Of a stretch of DNA of 8,188 nucleotides, positions 1 through 4,933 are shown in pieces. This DNA is from Deltaproteobacteria bacterium (GTDB lineage Bacteria > Desulfobacterota > GWC2-55-46 > DRQE01). Positions within the stretch are counted from its first letter, which is position 1. Each line of letters opens with the position of its first letter. The notes below the pieces were generated by a model. The model had not been told where the DNA came from. It worked only from the letters and a program-made list of their open reading frames with translations, and did not search any database. The DNA lies in NCBI GenBank assembly GCA_030636245.1, contig DAOVXI010000068.1:1-8188 (forward strand). Direction: 5' to 3'. A program made the position numbers and the translations under genes.

Positions 1-24
1 GCCCACCGATAGAAAGTACCTTAC
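1..24 (-). repeat. Intergenic repeat, copy 1, at the window edge
   Basis: This is the partner of 2334-2358. It lies 7 nt beyond the TAG of the rhodanese gene. Bases 1-31 hold no complete gene. A GTG at positions 6-4 aligns with the ATG at 2339 in the other copy, so a further minus-strand gene may begin here, but the window ends before this can be judged. Confidence 0.45.
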
Positions 25-31
25 TTATACC

Positions 32-436
32 CTATCGCTCCTCCAGCGGATACCCCGCCTTCACCCATGCGTTGAACCCTCCCTTGAGGGCGCTTACCCT
101 CTTGTAACCCTTTTCCATAAGTATGAGCGCAACACTTGCGCTCGTCTCCTCGTTTGGTCACGTGCAGTAAGTGACTATCTCCTTTTCCATGTCCGCGGGA
201 AGACCGGCGCCCCTGTAGATCTCCGCAAGCGGCTTTCTCACGGCGCCTTTTATGACGGTAAGCCTCTCTCTCTTTGATAGTCCTGCCCTTACGTCGAGGA
301 CCAGGACGCCGTCGCCTCTTTCGAGCTTGCTGTTGAGCTCCTCTGGCGTTATCCTCGGGACTTCAACCGTCCCGGAGCCGAAGGCCGGAGAAACCGAGAA
401 CATTAAAACAAACAAAAATAAAATATACCTGAGCAT
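32..436 (-). CDS. Exported rhodanese-like sulfurtransferase, probable selenoprotein (UGA at 158-160 read as Sec)
   Basis: Rhodanese domains move sulfane sulfur through a persulfide on an active-site Cys. Seen: residues 1-20 form a signal peptide (hydrophobic run, AFG then S) with no lipobox, so the protein is probably periplasmic. The domain starts at about residue 27 (ITPEELNSKL), with LVLDVR at 45-50 and KGAVRKPL at 63-70. The active loop reads Y90-C91-T92-UGA-P94-N95-E96. After the UGA, the same frame continues for 41 codons with the expected rhodanese C-terminus (SASVALILMEKGY, LKGGFNAWVKAGYP) and ends in TAG at 32-34. Total length is 134 residues with Sec at 93. Family knowledge: many relatives carry YC(T/S)CPNE, so UGA sits exactly on a Cys position. 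The start is supported by AAGGAG at 446-451, 9 nt upstream. The gene begins 20 nt after the DsbA-like gene, so the two are probably cotranscribed. Inference: the pair forms a Cys-x-Sec redox or sulfur-transfer site. The alternative is a nonsense mutation (TGC to TGA), but the intact downstream frame argues against it. Confidence 0.88.
125..143 (-). promoter_or_regulatory. SECIS-like hairpin just downstream of the in-frame UGA
   Basis: In the minus-strand transcript, GAGCGCAA and UUGCGCUC form a perfect 8-bp stem closing the triloop GUG. The stem begins 14 nt after the UGA and the loop lies 23-25 nt after it. Known bacterial SECIS elements lie within the coding sequence just after the Sec codon, with a short apical loop that has a G at its first or second position roughly 16-37 nt downstream. 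This hairpin meets those criteria. The two innermost A-U pairs could open to give a 6-bp GC stem with a 7-nt loop. No U bulge like that of E. coli fdhF is evident, so SelB binding is inferred. Confidence 0.72.
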
Positions 437-456
437 CTTTTAAATCTCCTTTGATC

Positions 457-1086
457 TTACTTCAGTATGCTCTTCAGAATGGTAATGATATTGTCCGCGA
501 AGGCCTCTGTGTCATGGTCAAACGCATGTGGGTTAGTCGCTATGTTCCCCGCGATAATAACAGACGGGGTCTCCTCGACGTGGTAACTCCTTGCCATGTC
601 TATGGCCTTCTGAGCCTCTGCGGCTTTATCACCTGCCCTTAATCTGCGGCTGAACTCAGGGCCGAGACCAACCTTTGCGGCTATGGCCTCGAGGATTTCG
701 ATATTTCCGATATCTTTTCTCTCGACGAAGTGAGCGTGAAAGATAGCCTCCTTCATCTGCACTCCCTTGCCGGCTTCCTCGGCCAGAAAGTATGCCTCGC
801 CCGGCTTAGAGGAACCCTCTCCCCAGTAGATCGGAACGATTTTCCATTTTATCTTCTTGGGGAAGTTCCCCCTGATAACAGGGATCGATCTTTCAAAGCC
901 ATAGCAGGTTCCGCAGTAGAAACTCAGGAACTCTACCACCTCGACGGAGTTTCCGTCAAAGTTATACTGCTTGTCCGGGACGCTGGTGTAGACCCCCTCT
1001 ATTACCGGGGCCTTATCGCAGGCAAAGACTAAAAGGACTAATGATACACATAGTATGAAAACTGACAAAGATATTTTAGGACGCAT
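457..1086 (-). CDS. DsbA-like thioredoxin-fold lipoprotein (thiol:disulfide oxidoreductase)
   Basis: Predicted envelope thiol:disulfide oxidoreductase of the DsbA family, 209 residues, close to the usual DsbA length. Seen: residues 5-22 form a hydrophobic signal and LVFAC ends in C23 as a plausible lipobox, so it is probably a membrane-anchored lipoprotein. The beta strand VEVVEFLSFYC leads to the active site C58-G-T-C61, followed by a helical insertion and the cis-proline region EETPSVIIAG. The CxxC dipeptide is GT rather than the PH of E. coli DsbA, which would shift its redox potential. The ATG at 1086 is chosen because AAGGAG (1094-1099) lies 7 nt upstream and a signal peptide follows directly. 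The frame is open as far as 1338, but that extension is basic, non-signal-like and overlaps the upstream gene. It begins 14 nt after the cytochrome gene and precedes the Sec rhodanese by 20 nt. Inference: it reduces or oxidises a partner in the same operon, possibly the rhodanese. Confidence 0.88.
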   Translation of the reverse strand: MRPKISLSVFILCVSLVLLVFACDKAPVIEGVYTSVPDKQYNFDGNSVEVVEFLSFYCGTCYGFERSIPVIRGNFPKKIKWKIVPIYWGEGSSKPGEAYFLAEEAGKGVQMKEAIFHAHFVERKDIGNIEILEAIAAKVGLGPEFSRRLRAGDKAAEAQKAIDMARSYHVEETPSVIIAGNIATNPHAFDHDTEAFADNIITILKSILK

Positions 1087-1100
1087 TGCTTTTCTCCTTC

Positions 1101-2339
1101 TTAATGTTTTATTTTTTCCAGGTAATGTCCGAAGTCGAACTCCGGACTCTGCTCCTCGGTGTGGCACCCGAGGCAAGTTGATTTTCCTACAGGCTTCATT
1201 GGCATGTCGTAGTCCGTAAGATGCTCTCTTCCAGGACCATGGCAGACCTCGCATTGAACGTTCGCAAGCTCCGGGGTCGAGACGGCACTGTAAAAACCGC
1301 CTTCTTCTCCATGGCCGGTTGAATGGCATTTTATACACTCGGGATCCATGGACTTTCCCACCTCCTCAAGTGAATTGAAGGCCTTGGCATGCCTTGAGCT
1401 CTGCCAACCCTCCATGAAGGGCTGATGACACCTGGCACAGATCAAAGCGCCAATATAAGAGCCGTTGGATCGGACCTTGCCTTCCTCTTCCTTTAAAAGT
1501 TCAGCTACCTTTGCGTCGTACTCATTTAGTACGCCACGGACGTCCGTGTCCTCTGCCACGTCTTTCTTGAGCTCTTGCCATCTGTGGGTAACTCCCGATA
1601 CTTTCCCATCCTTGTCGAGCTGAAGGCTCAGGATGCCAAGCTTCTCACCCTTTGGATAGCCCGAGACGATGACGGTTTTGCCCTCTCTCAGAGGCTCCTC
1701 AATGGTCTCACCCGAGGATGTGACTATAACATCCCATCCTTTAAAAGCGGTGGCTTCTGAAACCGATCTGTCCGTAAGAAGGATGTTCAACATGCCCTTC
1801 CTGTAGCCTTTCGGGTCTGCGCTTATGTTCACCCTAAAGTGAGCTCGCTCAAATGAGATGGAACTCTCGGAGCCATCTGTTATCAATGGTATCCCGTAAT
1901 CTTCGATCAATGTGGCGACAAAACCTTCAGCAAACAAATCGCGGCTTGATAACGCGACCGCATCATAACCCATGATGTTGAAGGACCTGAGCAGGGCGTC
2001 AGCCTTAAGCCTACCCTGCGGCGTGTCCTCGTCCATTGAGTTGCCGGCGTCCACCAGAACGTAGGGTTTCAATCCCTCCTGATTGGCTGATATATATCCC
2101 GAAAGCCTTGCAAGCCCACCTGACTCGGTCTTTGGCGAGCATCCGCACGGCTCGAGCTCGCCTCTTATTGCACCGGTGTAGAGGATATTAAGGACCATGT
2201 CCTGGCTGTCTGCGGCACAGGCAGGCAAAAAGGCCAACAAGAAAACAAGAACGACTGCTTTAAACAAACTACCTCCTATTGAAAAGAAAACGATTGAATG
2301 ATTGACGGATAACGCCTCAACGGGTGGGCCATTGCCCAT
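1101..2339 (-). CDS. Lipoprotein: degenerate 5'-nucleotidase/metallophosphatase domain fused to a tetrahaem c554-like cytochrome
   Basis: Predicted exported electron-transfer lipoprotein of 412 residues from the ATG. Seen: hydrophobic segment at 26-39 ending in LPAC (C41), a lipobox. Residues about 48-255 resemble the UshA/SoxB-type metallophosphatase fold (ILYTGAIRGELEPCGC, SGGLARLSGYI, LVDAGN, VIVSGYPKGEKLG). The usual metal ligands are replaced: D-x-H by A-I-R, DAGD by DAGN, and GNHE by SSRD, so phosphatase activity is unlikely. The pair C65-G-C67 remains. The C-terminal part has four CxxCH haem sites at 301 (CARCH), 335 (CIKCH), 363 (CEVCH) and 389 (CLGCH), plus a conserved-looking SSRHAKAF, typical of cytochrome c554-like proteins. 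Start is uncertain: the ATG at 2339 has no good Shine-Dalgarno, whereas TTG at 2267 follows AGGAGG by 4 nt and gives a 388-residue protein whose signal peptide begins at once. The gene follows the channel gene by 32 nt (104 nt with the TTG start) and leads the DsbA–rhodanese genes. Its electron partner is unknown. Confidence 0.85.
   Translation of the reverse strand: MGNGPPVEALSVNHSIVFFSIGGSLFKAVVLVFLLAFLPACAADSQDMVLNILYTGAIRGELEPCGCSPKTESGGLARLSGYISANQEGLKPYVLVDAGNSMDEDTPQGRLKADALLRSFNIMGYDAVALSSRDLFAEGFVATLIEDYGIPLITDGSESSISFERAHFRVNISADPKGYRKGMLNILLTDRSVSEATAFKGWDVIVTSSGETIEEPLREGKTVIVSGYPKGEKLGILSLQLDKDGKVSGVTHRWQELKKDVAEDTDVRGVLNEYDAKVAELLKEEEGKVRSNGSYIGALICARCHQPFMEGWQSSRHAKAFNSLEEVGKSMDPECIKCHSTGHGEEGGFYSAVSTPELANVQCEVCHGPGREHLTDYDMPMKPVGKSTCLGCHTEEQSPEFDFGHYLEKIKH
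2272..2277 (-). promoter_or_regulatory. Strong Shine-Dalgarno inside the longest cytochrome ORF
   Basis: AGGAGG on the minus strand lies 4 nt before an in-frame TTG at 2265-2267. Translation from there gives MFKAVVLVFLLAFLPAC, a compact lipoprotein signal. The ATG at 2339 lies within a sequence also found at the window's left edge and has no comparable site. This favours the shorter start, although the 4-nt spacing is tight. Confidence 0.5.
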
Positions 2340-2358
2340 TGATAGAAAAGTACCTTAT
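2334..2358 (-). repeat. Intergenic repeat, copy 2 (matches 1-24)
   Basis: The segment matches the first 24 bases of the window at about 21 positions with a one-base indel; shared blocks are GATAGAAA and GTACCTTA. Both copies lie just downstream of a stop codon on the minus strand (the channel gene here, the rhodanese gene for copy 1). A 5-bp inverted repeat, TGGGC (2325-2329) with GCCCA (2334-2338), adjoins it. It may be a dispersed repeat or a shared leader element; two copies cannot decide. Confidence 0.5.
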
Positions 2359-2371
2359 CCCTGATATTCAA

Positions 2372-3367
2372 TCAGGCGAGTGCCTCCAGTTGTCTCAGCT
2401 GTTCTCTGGTGCCGATAGCAATGAGCATGTCGTCCCCGTCTATAACGGTCTTTGTTGAGGATTCCACCTTCATCCTGCCCCCCTTCACTTTTACAACGGC
2501 CAGGATATTTACGCCCTCAACACACTTCTTCCTAGCCTCGGCCATGGTCATCTCTATGAACGGAGACCCCTTTGCCACCTTGACCTCCTCCATGAAGAGC
2601 TCCATCTCGGCGCTGTGCATGACCACGTCCAGGAACTCGACCACCGCCGGCCGAAGGAGTTGGCTTGCGAGCCTGCGTCCGCCTATGCCGGTGGGCGAGA
2701 TGACACGGTCCGCGCCGGCCGCACGGAGTTTCTTTTCCGACTCCTTCCTCTCGCTACGGGCCACGACGAATATATCCTTATTAAGGCTCTTGGTGCTCAG
2801 TGAAACATAGACGTTGGAAGCGTCGGAATCAACCGCCGAGACAAGCCCCCTTGCCCTATGGACCCCGGCCTCCTTCAACTTCTCATCACTCGATGCGTCA
2901 CCCTCGACACATAAGTATCCAAGCGTTGCACAGAGCTTTATACGCTCGGGATCATTCTCTATAACTACGAACTCCACGCCACCACTCTTGAACTCCCGTG
3001 CCACCTCATAGCCGACACGACCAAAGCCGCAGACTATGCAGTGGTTTTTCAGGTTCTCGATCTGTTTTTTCATCTTTCTCCTCCCAATGACACCAATGAG
3101 ACGTCCCTCTACCAGATACTCCGCGATGCTTGAAATGATGTAAACAAAAGTGCCCACACCCACAAAGATCAAAAGTATAATTAACACCTTGCCTTCACTT
3201 GAGAGCGGGTGAACCTCCCTGTAGCCCACCGTTGATATCGTGATGACGGTCATGAAGAGCGAATCCAGGAACGACCAGCCTTCGACAGCCATAAGAGCGA
3301 CCACTCCCATAGCTATGATCAAAACAATAAGGACTATTATCTTTAAGATTTTCCGTTCCAAATCCAT
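2372..3367 (-). CDS. Two-TM potassium channel with RCK (TrkA-N/TrkA-C) domains
   Basis: Predicted inner-membrane K+ channel of the MthK-like architecture, 331 residues, a normal length. Seen: TM1 at about 7-28, pore helix and filter at 36-55 (MTVITISTVGYREVHPLS), TM2 at about 61-86. The cytoplasmic RCK_N Rossmann domain starts near 109 (CIVCGFGRVGYEVA, then FVVIEND and VEGDASSDEKL). The TrkA-C ligand-binding domain occupies about 260-331. The filter is TVGYR, with Arg where canonical channels have the second Gly of TVGYG. An internal Met99 preceded by a strong ribosome site could yield a free RCK domain. The ATG at 3367 follows a modest AGGTGG. It is separated from the upstream tatD operon by terminator-like hairpins, so it probably has its own promoter, which I could not place with confidence. 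Gating by nucleotide, Ca2+ or c-di-AMP is family knowledge only. Confidence 0.92.
   Translation of the reverse strand: MDLERKILKIIVLIVLIIAMGVVALMAVEGWSFLDSLFMTVITISTVGYREVHPLSSEGKVLIILLIFVGVGTFVYIISSIAEYLVEGRLIGVIGRRKMKKQIENLKNHCIVCGFGRVGYEVAREFKSGGVEFVVIENDPERIKLCATLGYLCVEGDASSDEKLKEAGVHRARGLVSAVDSDASNVYVSLSTKSLNKDIFVVARSERKESEKKLRAAGADRVISPTGIGGRRLASQLLRPAVVEFLDVVMHSAEMELFMEEVKVAKGSPFIEMTMAEARKKCVEGVNILAVVKVKGGRMKVESSTKTVIDGDDMLIAIGTREQLRQLEALA
3078..3084 (-). promoter_or_regulatory. Internal ribosome binding site for a possible free RCK subunit
   Basis: GGAGGAG is followed by AAAG and an in-frame ATG at 3071-3073 (Met99), just after TM2 and before the Rossmann motif. The bases are also codons for Gly-Arg-Arg-Lys. 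In MthK an internal start at a comparable place (Met107) produces soluble RCK subunits that complete the gating ring. Dual translation here is inferred from that parallel. Confidence 0.5.
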
Positions 3368-3381
3368 GATCCACCTGAATG

Positions 3382-3456
3382 CTTGTTATCTTACCGGGCT
3401 TCAATCTACAAAATTAAAGCCGCATATAGATACCGGATCAAGCCCGGCATGACAAG
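3382..3456. repeat. Pair of inverted repeat-like copies in the tatD–channel spacer
   Basis: Copy B (3427-3456), read on the minus strand, starts CTTGTCATGCCGGGCTTGAT and continues CCGGTATCTA. It resembles the short dispersed palindromic intergenic repeats found in many Proteobacteria. In RNA of that strand, AUGCCGG pairs with CCGGUAU over 7 bp including one G-U. Copy A (3382-3408) is a degenerate match on the plus strand (CTTGT, CCGGGCTT, ATCTA), so the two are inverted relative to each other. CCGGGCTT (3394-3401) and AAGCCCGG (3440-3447) pair perfectly. Confidence 0.55.
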
Positions 3457-3463
3457 ATTAAAA

Positions 3464-3478
3464 GGGGTCTTTGACCCC
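3464..3478 (-). terminator. Terminator-like hairpin 2, tandem with the first
   Basis: GGGGTC and GACCCC form a 6-bp stem with an AAA loop in minus-strand RNA, followed by TTTTAATC. It has the same design as the hairpin 7 nt upstream (6-bp stem, AAA loop, TTTTAA tail), which suggests either a duplicated element or a deliberate double terminator closing the holB–tatD operon. Confidence 0.62.
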
Positions 3479-3485
3479 GTTAAAA

Positions 3486-3500
3486 GGTGACTTTGTCACC
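3486..3500 (-). terminator. Terminator-like hairpin 1 after tatD–rSAM
   Basis: GGTGAC and GTCACC form a 6-bp stem with an AAA loop, followed on the minus strand by TTTTAA. The TGA stop of the tatD fusion (3496-3498) lies inside the 5' arm, so translation termination and hairpin folding may be coupled. The U-run is short, so termination may be partial. Confidence 0.6.
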
Positions 3501-4923
3501 CTACTTCGTTGTATGTGCGGACACGGAAGGCGACACCTATGTCGTCCTCGGCGATCCTGCGGCAGGCCTCTATGTCAAGGTTAGGGACACTTACGACGGT
3601 TGCCTGAACCCTTGAGATGAATTTTTTTGCCTCTCTTAAGAAGAAGAGTATGGCGGGGAACGCGTCAAGACCGAACGGGGTGCGGCAGAGTTTTTCATAA
3701 GTCGCGGCGTCCGGTGCGTTCAGGCTTACGCTCACCTCGTCAACAAAGATAAGCTCCGAGAGGATGTTGCGCTGATGAAAAAGGTTGGCCAGCCCGTCCG
3801 TGTCGATACGTATCCTGCAGCCCATCTCCTTAAAGTGCGTGCCGATCTTTTTCAGAAGCTCAAGCCTTATGAGCGACTCGCCAAAGCCGCAGAAAACTAT
3901 CTCGTCATACGAAGCGGGGTTCTCTCCAAGCGCTTCAACTGCCTTGAGCACTTCATTGAAGTTCGGCTCGTGTCCAAGTTTCAGGTAATGCCCCTTCACC
4001 TCATAGCTCTTGAACTTTGCGCAGAAGGTGCAGGCGTTGGAGCATCGGTTGGTTATGTTAAGGTAAAGAGAGTTGCGTATCTTATAGGCTATCTCGGCTT
4101 TTTTCTCTCCACGTTCTTCAACTTCGTTAAGGGAGAAAACACTCTCGGCGTTCAGTGTTGTTATGCGTGAGATGTCTTCGATCGTAAGTGCCTTTACCTC
4201 TGCCATCTTTTTTGCGGTCTCGACAACATAAGCGCTCTCGTTCGTCTTGCCCCTGTAAGGTTTGGGCGCAAGATAAGGCGCGTCGGTTTCGATGAGCAAC
4301 CTCTCGGTCGGAACGTTCCTCAGAACATCGCGAAGCTCATCGGCCTTCGGGAAGGTTATGATGCCGCTGAAGGAAAGCATAAAGCCCATCTTAAGACCCT
4401 CTGTTGCAAGTTTTTCCGAGCCGGAGAAGCAGTGGAGCACGCCGCCTATCTCTTCAGCTCCCTCGCCCCTCATAATCTCGATGGTCTCATCTTCTGCTTC
4501 ACGGGTATGGATAACAAGCGGAAGCGTCAGCTCACGCGCGAGATTTATCTGATCTATGAAGACCTTACGCTGCTCTTTCTTAGGGCTGTTGTTGTAGTGA
4601 TAATCAAGTCCGCACTCACCGATGGCAACGACCTTCTTGCTATTTTCACATAGCGTTCGTATCTCGTTATAGGGCGTATCGCTTTTAACATCACTTGCGT
4701 CATGCGGGTGAATACCCAGGGCCGCATAGACAGTGACGCCTTCATACTCCTTCTCGGCTATCTCTACGACTTGCTTAACTCCCTGCTTCTTGCTCCAGCA
4801 ACCGACGGTGATTATCTTTTTTATGCCAGCTTCCCTCGCGCGCGCGACAACGCCTTCAACGTCGTCCTTGAAAGCACGGTCATCCAGGTGGGCATGGGTA
4901 TCTATAAAAGTAAGTTCAGACAT
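3496..4923 (-). CDS. tatD: TatD-family metal-dependent hydrolase fused to TatD-associated radical SAM protein
   Basis: Bifunctional protein, 475 residues. Residues 1-265 are a complete TatD-type TIM-barrel hydrolase (family members are 3'-5' DNA exonucleases or related deoxyribonucleases): H10-A-H12, GIHPH (70-74), E103 in GECGLDY, H139 in VIHTRE, H164 in LHCFSG, D214 in TDAPYLAP. All metal ligands are present. After a charged linker (268-278), residues 280-475 are a radical SAM domain with C294-x3-C298-x2-C301, GFGES at 346-350 and a family-like C-terminus (FRVRTYNEVG). Separate radical SAM proteins of this type are known to sit beside tatD, so the fusion makes that link physical. The radical SAM substrate is unknown. 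The ATG lies 10 nt after the metG stop with no clear Shine-Dalgarno, consistent with translational coupling. It is the last gene before the tandem terminators. Confidence 0.93.
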   Translation of the reverse strand: MSELTFIDTHAHLDDRAFKDDVEGVVARAREAGIKKIITVGCWSKKQGVKQVVEIAEKEYEGVTVYAALGIHPHDASDVKSDTPYNEIRTLCENSKKVVAIGECGLDYHYNNSPKKEQRKVFIDQINLARELTLPLVIHTREAEDETIEIMRGEGAEEIGGVLHCFSGSEKLATEGLKMGFMLSFSGIITFPKADELRDVLRNVPTERLLIETDAPYLAPKPYRGKTNESAYVVETAKKMAEVKALTIEDISRITTLNAESVFSLNEVEERGEKKAEIAYKIRNSLYLNITNRCSNACTFCAKFKSYEVKGHYLKLGHEPNFNEVLKAVEALGENPASYDEIVFCGFGESLIRLELLKKIGTHFKEMGCRIRIDTDGLANLFHQRNILSELIFVDEVSVSLNAPDAATYEKLCRTPFGLDAFPAILFFLREAKKFISRVQATVVSVPNLDIEACRRIAEDDIGVAFRVRTYNEVG

Positions 4924-4933
4924 GATAATTGAA

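Noticed and set aside
158..160. UGA decoded as Trp or Gly under an alternative genetic code
   Set aside because: UGA ends ricT, the tatD fusion and the channel gene at family-typical C-termini, and the aligned residue in homologues is Cys.
158..436. Rhodanese as a 92-residue complete or truncated gene
   Set aside because: The reading frame beyond the UGA encodes the missing conserved half, with no frameshift or further stop until a natural C-terminus.
1087..1338. N-terminal 84-residue extension of the DsbA-like protein
   Set aside because: It overlaps the haem-binding region of the upstream cytochrome gene, is not signal-like, and a strong ribosome site precedes the ATG at 1086.
3415..3448. 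Promoter for the channel gene (TTGATC with TTAATT at 18-nt spacing, minus strand)
   Set aside because: Matches to the consensus are weak and the -35-like box lies inside the palindromic repeat; not enough to annotate.
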